A stretch of DNA of 64,000 bases from Plantago major (Eukaryota; Streptophyta; Magnoliopsida; Lamiales; Plantaginaceae), in assembly GCA_026545765.1 (NCBI GenBank), contig CM048841.1:99467352-99531351 (forward strand), given 5' to 3'. Numbering within the stretch: position 1 is the first letter of the stretch; each line of letters starts with the position of its first letter. Below, piece by piece: positions 10,425-20,300 of this stretch. The notes beneath the pieces are model-generated. The model was not told where the DNA came from. It saw nothing but the letters and a program-made list of their open reading frames with translations, and did not search any database. The position numbers were made by a program, and so were the translations under genes.

Positions 10425-11635
10425 TGTTAGGAATATCTGTTTAGATTTTAATCAGTAAACCATAATGACTTATCTTAACTCAGAAAGGTAATTAATACTC
10501 TTAGTTCACTTGAACATTGTAAAAGAGAAAGCTTAATGAATATGTTAGTCTAGCAAATCTGTATAGGATATTAGGTCTCGAAAAGTAATTTTTATATCTT
10601 AGAAGAAGACCAAGAAGGAAGCATCCAGTAGAAGAATTGTTTCTTTGAAGATTAGAAGACTGCACAAGATTGCTGAAGACTAAGGACAAAAGTGTCCTCA
10701 GATACCTTGAAGAAACTAAGTTTCTGAGAGACAATTGTTTTAATAAGTATATGAAGCACTATAGGTCATTGAGAAAGGACTTGCAAAGCCTCAGATAACT
10801 TCCACAATTTCGTTGACACTACAGGACAAAAGTTAGTACATTGCATTAATGTCTGAACAAAAGATGAAATTTCTGTAAAGAGACAAAGGTCACTGTCGTA
10901 CTAGCTTCAGATATCTTTAGTTTCAATTTCATTGAGCCTAACGGATAGAAATTCAAATGGCCTAATTTTCAACTATAAATATCACCACTTAGAATGTTTG
11001 GGAACACACACCAGAACTTACACACTGAATACATAACTTCACACTTTACTCTCAAGTATACAAGCCTTCTACCTACTTACTCTCTAGCTTACTGTTGCGA
11101 CTAAAGCTCTTGAATTCTAAGTAGCACGAAAGTTCTAAGTGTCATGATCCTTAACAAGAATTGCATATTGTGAAGGAGTTGAATCTAGAAGATATAGTTG
11201 CGACTTAATTATATCTATGATTCATTCTCTTGAACAAAATCAAAACTTAGGTCAGTAAAGAACAAGTTACCATACATTGAAAAGTCTATTAAGTAATCTT
11301 GATTCTACAAAGCACTAATACATAACTGTAAAAGTTATTAAGAGCCTGCTCACCTGACAAACTACCATAACCAAAACACCAACTGGCGTGGAGCATAGAA
11401 AGTACTTACTTTGGGAAGCTAAGGAATAGGTCTAAAGGTTACTGAGTAGAGGAAATACTTGGTTGAGAAAACCAAGGAATAACTCCGGGAGAACACTTGG
11501 TTGGAAACCTAGTGTTAAATGGATCAAGAGATAAATTTTGTAAGGAGAACTCATCATCTTATCTTAGTGAATTCAAGTTCTGAGAAAGGGCGAGTGGATT
11601 AGTTGAGGGATTACACCACCCTCAGACAAAGAACA
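10425..11635 (+). mobile_element. Probable solo LTR, Ty1/copia-like
   Basis: The segment starts TGTTAGGAAT and ends AGAACA, giving TG...CA borders with a 4-bp inverted end (TGTT/AACA). Flanking pentamers ATGAT (10420-10424) and TTGAT (11636-11640) differ at one base, as expected of an old 5-bp target duplication. A TATAAAT box lies near 10974, about 550 bp in, as in a U3/R boundary. No coding sequence or second LTR is adjacent, which fits a solo LTR. The superfamily is inferred from general LTR style and could be wrong; the LTR nature is better supported. Confidence 0.55.
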
Positions 11636-11640
11636 TTGAT

Positions 11641-11927
11641 TTCATCCAAAAATCCAATACTAGCATGCTCAAGATTTCACCACCACCCCATGGGTGTTGT
11701 TTAACTACTCATACTCATGTTGTCACAGGCAAGAGATATGATAATCAAAAGCATAAACATGCACAAGAGACAAGAAATTAGAAACAATACAGAATTACCG
11801 ATTAAGAAGAATTGCAAAGCTCCAATTGATCAACAATGGTGGAATCTGATGTTTACAGGAAGAAATACTCAGCCAAATGGTTAACCAAGATTCCAACTTC
11901 AATCATTTGGATAATTCTTGAACCTAG
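11641..11927 (-). mobile_element. Ty3/gypsy Tat-type LTR fragment, inverted
   Basis: The minus strand holds a GAGTAGTTAAACAACACCC motif (about 11690-11710) followed by GCATGCTAGTATTGG. This parallels GAGTAGCTAAACACCCC then GCATGCTAGC in the plus-strand LTR at 12809-12865 and a similar block near 4309. It therefore looks like the R-U5 part of a related LTR. It ends exactly where the plus-oriented LTR begins (TGATGAG at 11928). Confidence 0.5.
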
Positions 11928-12992
11928 TGATGAGTCGATTTTACATCGTCTCATTCGGTCTTTTTTTATCGTCTTATTGTCATTCTCAAGTATAGTTCTT
12001 ATGTGTTTTATTAGTGTTTTGTTACATTTTTTGTGTTTTGTAGGTGTTTGGTGAAAATGCATTAAAACAAGGTCTAAGCCAGTGCATTTAATGCATTAAT
12101 GGAGGCATGGAAGTTTATGGACCTGAAAGGTGGTTGAAAAAGGAGTTGATCGGTCGAAACGGAAGTGGATTCGGAGTTCGGACGAAGATTTTAGAGCCGT
12201 TTAAGTGAAAGCGCGCGAAATTCAAACTATGATGGAGCAGCTTTGGAATGTTGGCCATAACGTTTGCATATGAACTCCGATTGACCTGATCGTGGTGTCC
12301 ATGCGTAGATAAGACCAAGAGCTATAACTTTGAAGAAGGAACCATCTCCAGATTCCGACGTTTAGAGGACCAAAAAGGGCCTGGCGGACGACAGCTCAAT
12401 CTTGGCGGACGCCAGCTCCATTTTGGTGGGCGCCAACTCCCTTTTTGGGCAGTTTTCGGCCCTTTTTCGGCCCATAACGTGATTTTCAGCGTTTTTTGAC
12501 TATATATAACCTATTTTCTTGATCTTTTAGAAACAACTTCATTATTATTCTTCTCTTCTTTTTGCTTTTCGACCTAGAACCTTTCCAAGGCAATTACCTA
12601 CCTATTATTGGAGGTAATTGAACTGTTTATCTTGTAATCCGAAGATTGACATTGATTGGGAGATTATCTACATAGCTTTTCGATCGATTCGCTGCTCTTC
12701 AATTCTACCTAGGGTTTGTGAAACGAAGGGTAAATTTGTATCAATCCGTTCGAATCATTGTTTCTTGCTTTAGATTCTGTTTGGAGCCTGTTTATGTCTT
12801 TGCATAATTTGAGTAGCTAAACACCCCGATTATGGGGTGTGACTGACTCAATGCATGCTAGCTAGGGTTCATGAGATTCGAAGTGCATCGGGTTTGGATT
12901 ATTTGTGCTTTTTAGATTAATCACATATCTTGTTATTCTGTTTGTTGAGCATGCCAGAAAAATCACTGTTAGATTTAGCATTTAATCAATAC
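11928..12992 (+). mobile_element. Ty3/gypsy Tat-type LTR, plus orientation
   Basis: It starts TGATGAGTCG, matching the start TGATGAGAC of the inverted LTR at 5006, and both continue with CGTCTCATT and GGTCTTTTTT. Three GC-rich units (GGCGGACGACAGC, GGCGGACGCCAGC, GGTGGGCGCCAAC; about 12384-12440) precede a TATATATAA box at 12501-12509. The GAGTAGCTAAACACCCC motif marks the downstream part. The right border is uncertain; I placed it at CACCA before the next coding-like block. No internal region with a primer site is recognised next to it, so it may be a solo LTR. Confidence 0.6.
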
Positions 12993-12995
12993 ACC

Positions 12996-14070
12996 AAAAT
13001 GTATCGGATGCGGAGGTGGCTCGGAGCCGGGTGGATGCGGAGGTGGCTCGGATGGCTGCTGCTTCGGAGCTCGACCGGATTGTGGAGCTATCCGCAATTC
13101 ACCAAAAGATACGTGTGAATCGAACCATGGTCTTACTGGTTATCATAAAATGTGCGTGCTAATCTTTGTTTGACTTTAACCTTTGTTGACTTTATAATAT
13201 TGTATATTCATAGCTTACTACCTCTATTCAAGTGTGCCGTGGTGGCGGATCGGAGGCCACAATGGAGGAAGACTGCGGCCGAGGTCGCCGGGAGGTGGAC
13301 ACATCCAAGGTGGTTTCCGTCTGAAAGGTTGAAGAAGGCCCTTTCAAGAAGAAGGAGTCCGAAGGGAGAACGGTCAAGAGTTCCATCATGTCCCTGGAGA
13401 AGGATCTAAAAGTGCACCAGGATAGCATGGACGAGTACGTCAGTGTCTCTCGGACCTTCAAGGATATGATGCTTAAAGAGATGTTGAAGGTCCAAACATA
13501 GGCTGTCCAAGACTTCTTGGGATCGGACGCTTGCAAGTTCATGCTTGAGTCCAAGTATGACGAGGCTCGGCAGGGTGGCTTCGATGACCATGGGCAGCCA
13601 ATGTGGGATGGATCCCGAGTGACTGCGACTTGGAAGCTGAAGGGATTTATGCTTTCAAAGAGGTGGATGGCTTGGAGTTTGCTCCAGAGGATGTCTCGGA
13701 CAATGACTTGCTCAAGTGCGAGTTTGTGGAGCTAGTCTGTGACGAGACAGAGGACAAGAAGTATAACCATGGGGGTCCCTACCTTCCGGCCTTCGTGCCC
13801 CAAGTATTGATGTCCAGTGTCTTCGTCCCTTTGGAGGAACATGTGGAGCACAACCGGGACTGGCTGACTCTGCCCGGGCCTGTCCAAGGCTTCTCTCGCG
13901 ATCTTGATCTGATGAAGCAATGCCCTGCCTTCCTCGAGGAATTAAGGGCCCGAAGGGAGAAAAGGTTGGCCTAGGAAGCCAAAGAAAAAAGGTTAGCGGA
14001 TCTGCAAGCCTCCCTCGAGAAAGAGATCGGAGGTCCATCCGGAAGGTGTCGTTCGTCCGGACATCAAGAA
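12996..14070 (+). pseudogene. Antisense-ORF-like gene remnant of a Tat retroelement
   Basis: A short exon-like block (about 12999-13126) encodes a charged Ala/Val-rich helix (SDAEVARSRVDAEVARMAAA). After a possible intron (about 13127-13227) a longer block encodes an acidic, coiled-coil-rich region with SLEKDLKVHQDSMDEYVSVS and AVQDFLGSDACKFMLESKYD, ending in a Lys/Arg/Glu-rich helix. Its strand is opposite to the pol region at 16250-19963. Tat-lineage elements (Grande, Retand and relatives) are known to carry additional antisense, sometimes intron-containing, ORFs between pol and the 3' LTR, and this position and orientation fit. I recognise no catalytic domain. The reading frame is interrupted a few times. 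It could instead belong to another nested element. Confidence 0.45.
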
Positions 14071-14740
14071 AAGTGAAGACGGGTATGCCTCAAGAATCAG
14101 AATGCCGTCTTTGACCGTAAAACAATGTTTCATTTTGTTTCTTTTTATGGATAATGTTTATCGTATCTGGATTTGGATAATTATCTTTGATTTAGTAATC
14201 TATTGCACCGGTTCAGGCTTATTAGTGGCTCGGATCGGCTTCCTCATATGCTTGTGTTGTCTCTTATTCAGATGCATGTATCTCGTTGCGTACTTAGTTT
14301 CTAAACTATGTATCTCGTTGCGTACTTAGTTTCTAAACTAAACCAGTAGCTTAAGAGAGTGTCGCTGGTTCGACGTCGGCCGGATCCGAGTCAACGAGAC
14401 CAAATGCTCCGAAATAAGGCAATAACGAATTGATTAACTACCGGCCTCGGACGGACAAAGCGTTGCCTGGTCTCGGTGGGATGCCCTCGATAAAATTGGC
14501 TTGCCAAATCGTTAATTAGGGATAGTTCGGATGTGCAGATCCTATCCGATCCGTAGAGACTCGATGCGATGCTCCGAACCTTGTCAACTTGTGAAAAAGT
14601 GAGAAAGGAGATAATCACATATAGAAAAGTTGAGTGACTGGGCACGGATCATGGTTGTTACGGAAGTTATCATGATAGTCTCGGACTGACGGATCCGAAT
14701 GGCCTATAGTTTAAAATAATTCAGTCAATAAGGCCGGAAT
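14071..14740. other. Non-coding retroelement-like sequence
   Basis: No gene is supported. The sequence is enriched in CGGAT/TCCGA words that continue to about 16100, unlike the AT-rich DNA further left. This suggests it belongs to the same retroelement body as the flanking blocks. Confidence 0.4.
14277..14340. repeat. Perfect 32-bp tandem duplication
   Basis: A 32-base unit beginning TGTATCTCGTTGCGTACTTA occupies 14277-14308 and is repeated without change at 14309-14340. Perfect identity means the duplication is recent compared with the decay of its surroundings, or is an assembly artefact. Confidence 0.9.
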
Positions 14741-15050
14741 TGTGATGGGTCGCCGGGTTGGCCCAATAGAGGCCCAAGTGTTAGGCCCAAATCCAGGCCC
14801 AAGCCCATAGCCTGCGGTTACGGTCCATGTGGCGAGTTATGATTGGTCCTTCACTTCTATATATACCTCTGGATTGTACTGTTTTTTGCCAGATCATTAC
14901 ATCCCTTTCATAGTAGATGACTCGGATCCTCGGGTCCGGACATCTCAACGAGTAGGTTGATTTCTCCGTTCCTGTGTGATCCATTCTCGGAAGGTCCTTC
15001 AGATGTCCGAAGAGGCCTTTGGGTCGGACCATGTTGGGGATGACGAGATT
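14741..15050 (+). mobile_element. LTR-like U3/R promoter segment, plus orientation
   Basis: Starts TGTGATGGGTCG, then runs of GGCCCAA, an ATTGGT (inverted CCAAT box) at 14842, and TATATATA at 14858-14865 followed by CTGTTTTTTGCC. This order is common in gypsy LTRs. It points to the right, opposite to the neighbouring pol. It could be an LTR of another insertion or the promoter of an antisense transcript. Borders are not defined. Confidence 0.35.
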
Positions 15051-15059
15051 AGGTCACTC

Positions 15060-15399
15060 GGAAGGAATCTTCCTCGGGTCGTCGTGCTATTCTTCTTTCT
15101 GCGGGGCTGTAGTGTGTATCAACAACTTGAGCCCCGGGGAAGCGGAATAACTCGCTGGTTCCAAGGATTTCTAAACACATGTTACTTCGAAAAGTCAATT
15201 CCTCGGGCTGCCTGCCCCTTCCACTATTTTCCATTTTCGGAAATACTTTCCCTCGGATCGCCGTGGTAGTCTTCTTTCTCCGGGCTGTAGTGTATCAACA
15301 ACTTGAGCCCTGTGGAAGCTCAGCTCATGGTTACGTGGATTACCAAACACTTGATACTTGAGAGTCAAATCTCTGCTCCTTCCACCATTTATCATTTTC
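15060..15399. repeat. Tandem duplication, unit about 178 bp
   Basis: Unit 1 (about 15060-15237) and unit 2 (about 15238-15399) share TTCTTTCT-C-GGGCTGTAGTG, then TATCAACAACTTGAGCCC, and end in CTTCCAC-ATTT-CATTTTC. The marker GGCTGTAGTG lies at 15105 and 15283, 178 bp apart. The copies differ at many positions, so the duplication is old. Tat elements are known for variable tandem repeats in this non-coding part. Confidence 0.8.
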
Positions 15400-15405
15400 T
15401 TATAG

Positions 15406-16249
15406 TGCGTATGGGTACGAACCAGAAGGTGGTTGTGGTGGAAGATGCGGATTGTCTGAGAAAGCTCTTTGACTGCATATCCGTACCAGAGATACGCGGT
15501 TCGGATTCAAACTTTTCCGAATCTTACTGCTACTGTGCCCGGATCATCTTAAGTTGGTCCGATCGCATTAGTCATTTGTTTCCAGTAATTGGGGTTCCCG
15601 TGAGGTTCCTCGTTACCGGGAAGAAGTGGCGATCATCATATCGTCTTAAGCTTGGTTCGGAGAGTGGACTCCGTTTTCCGGCTATTCTGCTTCGGAATGT
15701 ATAGGGTCGTTGTAGGGGATGCATGGTTCGGTCGTTAGGGTTGTTCCTAAAATGGGGCACTCTAACATGTTTGCTCCGGAAGGGTGTTGAACCTGTTACA
15801 GTCGGAGGCTCAGGCTCGAAATGAAGACGATTGGTCCGCTCCAGGCGCTGGATACCCCTCAAAGAACCGTGTACTTATTGTAAAGAACGGTATAGATTTT
15901 CCTTTTGCTTTATGTGACTCGGACGGGTATGTCCGAACTTGTAATTTGTACTTTAAGAAATATAAAATATCTTGTCTGAGTGTTGCAATTTCTTTCTTCG
16001 GCTTGTTATGTCACTTAGCCCGAATCGGTCAGATAAGTTTATTCTCTCGAAAAGTTCAGCATTCGTTTAGAATTGGCTCGGATCTCATTGAAGGGTCCGA
16101 GTCGGTGTGTTTGCTCACATATATGATTATTTTACAAAAAAGTTGTATTGATTTGACTGAAATTCAAGTACAACTGGTGGGCTTCGAGGCCGGGAAAAGA
16201 AAATGACAAGAAAATAGCAACGGACGTAGTATGCTTTAGGAAAGTAACT
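15406..16249. other. Retroelement non-coding stretch with weak ORFs
   Basis: A 98-codon plus-strand frame from an ATG at 15411 begins with a plausible coding-like stretch (QKVVVVEDADCLRKLF) but has no known domain; it may be the start of an antisense ORF. The remainder is AT-rich with scattered TCGGA words. Nothing further is supported up to the integrase C-terminal region. Confidence 0.35.
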
Positions 16250-16419
16250 TTAGGCGTAGAATTTCTGTAGGTTCTTAGAATTCCATGTTCTCTTCAAGGC
16301 TCTTCCTTGATCATCTTCTAACTCGAAACTTCCATTGACTCTAGCCCCAATGACCTTGTAGGGTCCTTCCCACTTGGGCTTAAGTTTACCAACATTGCTT
16401 AAGATGTCAGCCCTTCAGA

Positions 16420-17570
16420 GGACTATGTCCCCGACTTGTATATCTTTTGGAAGAACATGCTTGTTGTATGCCCGGGCAGACAAAGCTTGATAGCGGAGGA
16501 TGTTAGCTAGTGCTTTGCTCCTTTTGTCTTCGAGGAGCTCAAGGTCGTAGATCCTTGCAATTTCATTTCCAGCAGGTTGGTATTGTTGGATCCTTTGGGT
16601 TTCCACTGCAATTTCAGAGGGAATGACTGCTTCTGAGCCATAGACTAATGCGAAGGGTGTCTCCTAAGTAGAAGTGCGAGCTATTGTCTGGTGTGACCAC
16701 AGGAATCCATCGAGATCATCACCCAGCTGTCCTGAGAATTTCTCAGCCTCTTCTCCAAATTCTTCACGATGGTTTTGTTTGTAGCTTCAACTTGACCATT
16801 GGCTTGAGGGTGGCCAACGGAAGTGAAGCGTTGTTTTATCTTGAAGGATTGGAGCCACTCTTTCAAACTGGCCACAGAGAATTGTGCTCCATTATCGGAG
16901 ACTATGGCTCTAGGAAGTCCAAAGCGGTAGATGATGTTCTTCCAAATGAAGGTTCTTACTCGGCTCTCTGTGATGGTGGCCACTGCTTCGGCCTCAACCC
17001 ATTTGGTGAAGTAATCAACTGCAACGATAAGGAACTTCTTTTGGTGTGTACCACGAGGAAAGGGGCCAACTATGTCTATTCCCCATTGATCAAACGGGCA
17101 AGCTATGATTGACGGAATCATAGGGTTAGTTGGGCGATGTGGTATGTTGGCATAGTATTGGCGCCTCTTCAAGCCCGGCGAAGTTGGAAGCATCCTTATC
17201 AATGGTAGCCAATAGTATCCTTGCCTTATGACCTTCTGGGCCAAGGTTCATCTTCCTAAATGACTCCCACAACTTCCCGCGTGGATTTCTTCCAAAATAG
17301 TATTTGCCTCGTGAGGTCCAAGGCATCTCATGTGAGTGCCAGTGAAAGATCTCTTGTAGAGATCCTCTCCCAGGATAAAGTACCTGTTGGCTCGGCATAG
17401 GATCCTTCTCGCTTCTTTAGGGTCTGATGGTAGAGAGCCATCTTTGAGATAGCAAAATATGTCGGTCATCCAGCTCCTTTGGGCGCCTAAGAGGAAGACT
17501 TGGCCAGTGGGGTTTACCAGGGAAGAATCTGTGAGAGTCATCAGGATGATACTCCTTGTGTCCAAAATTC
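16420..17570 (-). pseudogene. Tat integrase (zinc-binding, core and C-terminal parts)
   Basis: The N-terminal zinc-binding region lies about 17130-17450. The catalytic core lies about 16680-17180, with WGIDIVGPFPRGT (first Asp), FGLPRAIVSDNGAQF (second Asp) and GHPQANGQVEATNKTI (Glu). A C-terminal piece with VLPKDIQVGDIVL lies about 16415-16606. It would insert the DNA copy into the genome. Fossil. Confidence 0.9.
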
Positions 17571-17629
17571 CTAAGGTAGAGGCGTACTTGGAAAGAGCGT
17601 CGGCCTTCTCGTTCCATTCCCTGTTGAAT

Positions 17630-18100
17630 TATTCCAGCGCGAATACTTCAAAGTGCTCAACTTCTTTCTTGAGGAGCTCCAAGTACTTGATCATGTTGGG
17701 TCCTTTAGCCGTGAAAGACCCGGAAAACTGGGACATGACAAGCTGAGAATCTGTATAGGCTTTGATTCGTTTTACTTGGAGAGACCTTGCCATTCTTAAG
17801 CCGGTAAGGAGTGCCTCGTACTCGGCCTCATTGTTTGTCACCTTAAAGCTGAGGGTGATGGCGTATTCCAGCCTAGCGCCATCAGGGCTCTCCAAGAGAA
17901 TTCCTATTCCTCCCAGTCGTCCAGTAGAGGATCCGTCCACCTGCAGTGTCCAACATCCTTCGCCTTCGGGTTTTGTCTCCATCGTGAGAGTGGGAACTTT
18001 CCCGTCTTTCTGCTTCTTGACGGAAGATGCAGGTGTTGGGATGTTGGCTACTTCATCTAGGAGGAACATGTGTCTCACCCTCAGGGAGTCGTCCATGGGT
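17630..18100 (-). pseudogene. Tat second (archaeal-type) RNase H
   Basis: WTLQVDGSSTGRLGGIGILL carries the first catalytic Asp, NNEAEYEALLTGLRMA the Glu, and AYTDSQLVMSQ the second Asp. This RVT_3-type domain next to the ordinary RNase H is the hallmark of the Tat lineage and supports the family call more than any other part. Fossil. Confidence 0.9.
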
Positions 18101-18299
18101 TCCTGATACTTAGCCTAGAGTTGGACATCATCTTTGAACATCTCGTCGGGCTCTTTTTCTTTGGTTTTTTCTGCTTCCGGGATGGCTTCCTTCTGAGTGA
18201 GCATCACATGGCTCATGTCCCCTTGCAGACTATTGGCCTCTTCTTCAGTTTCTTCGGGGTAGTCTACCGGGAAGTTGGAAAGGACTTGAGCTTTCTTGG

Positions 18300-18540
18300 C
18301 TAAAGGAGCTTGATATCGTATTCACTTAATTCGATTGCCCACTTGGATAGCCGTCCTGATTGATCTAGCTTACCAAGGACATGCTTGAGTGGCTCGTTGG
18401 TGAGGACCACAATTCGATGAGATATGAAATAAGGCTTTAGTCGTCGGGCAGTGTAGACTAGCGCGAGGGCTAATTTCTCGATCTTAACATACCTAGCTTC
18501 GGCACCTACAAGGGCCTTACTTAGGTAGTATATCGGCATG
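18300..18540 (-). pseudogene. Tat RNase H (first) fragment
   Basis: Contains PIYYLSKALVGAEARYVKIE, typical of the gypsy RNase H/tether region, and LKHVLGKLDQSGRLSKWAIE at the border to the second RNase H. It would remove RNA from the RNA-DNA hybrid during copying. Fossil. Confidence 0.85.
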
Positions 18541-18549
18541 TGGTCGTTC

Positions 18550-19500
18550 CCCTAAATCCGCACCAATACGGAACTCATGGCTTCAGCAGTGGCCGCTAAG
18601 TAGAGGTAGAGAGGTTCACCTTCTACTGGTTTGGACAAGAGCGGAGGTGAAAGGAGGTAACTCTTCAAGTTATCCAAGGCCTCTTCGCATTCCTTCGTCC
18701 ACTTGAACTTGTCTCCCTTCCTTAAGATTTTGAAGAAGGGTAGGTTCTTCTCGGCGGACCTGGAGATGAAGCGGCTTAGAGCCATTATCCCCCCGAGGAG
18801 CTTTTGTACTTCAGTAACCGTCCTTGGTTGTGGTAGGTCCAGGATTTCCTTTATTTTTTCTGGGTTGGCGCTGATGCTTCTCTCCGTGGCCATGTATCCG
18901 AGGAACTTTCCTACCTTCACGCCAAACGTGCACTTCTCAAGATTCAGCTTCATTACGTACTTCCTAAGGATGGAAAAGCATTTGTTTAGGTGCTCTACAT
19001 GTTGCTCTTCAGTCTTGCTTTTCACTAGCATGTCGTCCACATAGACTTCCATAGTTTTGCCCAACTCCTCTTTGAACATCTTTTTCACCAGTCGTTGGTA
19101 AGTAGCGCCAGCGTTCTTGAGGCCGAATGGCATGACTTTGAAATAGTAGACTCATTGGAAAGAAAGGCGCCTTTTTGACGCCTTCTTGTGCCATTCTAAT
19201 TTGATAGAAGCCTTGATGGCATCCATGAATCTTAGGAGCGCACATCCGTGTGGAGTCCACTAACGTTCAATGCGGGCAATGGATAAGGATCCTTTGGACA
19301 GAACTTGTTGAGCCTAGTGAAGTCATTGCACATTCTCCACTTCCCCAGATCTTTCTCGACGAGGACCACGTTATAGACCCAGTCGGAGTATCTGACTTCT
19401 TCGATGTGTCCTGCTTTCATTAAACTTTCCACTTCTCCTGCTATGATAGCATCTTCAACCGGCCTGAAGTCCTTTCTCTTTTGTCGGATATGTTTTACCA
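18550..19500 (-). pseudogene. Tat reverse transcriptase domain
   Basis: Shows KWRMCNDFTRLNKFCPKDPYPLP, here cited in parts: the WRMC-DFT-LN block and DPYPLP; then MPFGLKNAGATYQRLV, the catalytic YVDDMLVKS, and FLGYMATERSI with the thumb/connection region after it. It would copy the element's RNA into DNA. Order and spacing fit Ty3/gypsy. Fossil. Confidence 0.9.
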
Positions 19501-19963
19501 TAGGATCCGAGTTCGGTGAATCGCGATGGGTCTATCCCTTAAGATCGCCGGTGCTCGGTGAAGACATCGCGGTTGTCCGGCGGTGACGAGCTTCATTTCT
19601 ATCTCGCTCATCTTTGTTCCGATCCGATTTATCTTCTCTGGGTCTCCCTCAATCAATTGAACTTCTTTTAAGACTTCATGGGGCTCTATCCTTGCAGTCT
19701 TAGGGAACTTCTCCTTGAGTGTCCCAGCCCCAATCTCCTCCTTCACTAGGGTAAGAGGCGCAGGGGGAGGGGTCCTAGGTCTTTTGGCAACCGAAAGAAC
19801 GGGTGCTGAGGCTCCTCTGGTTGACATGATGTAACACTCCCATGCTTCCCTAACATTGCCCACTTCTTCGCCCACACCATTTGGGGTAGGGAATTTCATC
19901 CTATTGTGTAGGGGAGATGCAACTACTCTGAATTGGTTGAGTCCTGGGTGCCCCAAGATCATG
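19500..19963 (-). pseudogene. Tat polyprotein: protease C-terminal end and linker
   Basis: ILGHPGLNQFRVVASPLHN followed by MKFPTPNGVGEEVG is the conserved end of the protease domain and start of the linker in Tat-lineage polyproteins. A proline-rich, acidic linker with VLKEVQLIEGDPEKINRIGT follows and leads to the reverse transcriptase. The rightmost residues before ILG come from satellite sequence, not the element. Fossil. Confidence 0.8.
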
Positions 19964-20300
19964 TGAATAAAATTTGACACAAACTAACTCTATCGAGTGT
20001 TTCACAAAAATCGTACTACCCCTTTCAATTTTATTGAAGACAAGAGGTCTCGGAAATAGGTTTTAAAATCGAGGTTCGATCAACCAAAATAGTTCAATAT
20101 GTGCGTAGAATATGTTTCATACCACAAACCATATCATGTGAATAAAATTTGACACAAACTAACTCTATCGAGTGTTTCACAAAAAATCGTGTACTACCCC
20201 CTTTGAGATTTATTGAAGACAAGAGGTCTCGAAAATACATTTTTAAATCAAGGTTCGATGAACCAAAATAGATCAATATGTGCGTAGAATAGGTTTCATA

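Larger units (their letters stand above)
16250..19963 (-). mobile_element. Ty3/gypsy Tat-lineage pol region, broken
   Basis: Reading leftwards: linker after protease, reverse transcriptase, RNase H, a second archaeal-type RNase H, and integrase. The second RNase H between RNase H and integrase is diagnostic of the Tat lineage (Ogre, Retand, Grande and relatives). The coding region carries roughly ten interruptions and is clearly a fossil. The gag and protease half and the upstream LTR are missing because satellite DNA begins at the linker. The downstream (3') part runs on to lower coordinates, where other insertions confuse it. Many interruptions imply an old insertion, but no LTR pair is available for dating. 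Confidence 0.9.

Noticed and set aside
10501-10734. 77-residue ORF on the minus strand
   Set aside because: Lies inside the probable solo LTR and has no recognisable features.
13228-14038. Minus-strand ORFs of about 108 residues across the antisense-ORF block
   Set aside because: Shadow frames; the plus strand shows coiled-coil coding character and the minus-strand translations do not.
16684-19044. Plus-strand ORFs of 77-142 residues opposite the Tat pol region
   Set aside because: They are antisense shadows of conserved integrase, RNase H and reverse transcriptase sequence and show no motif of their own.
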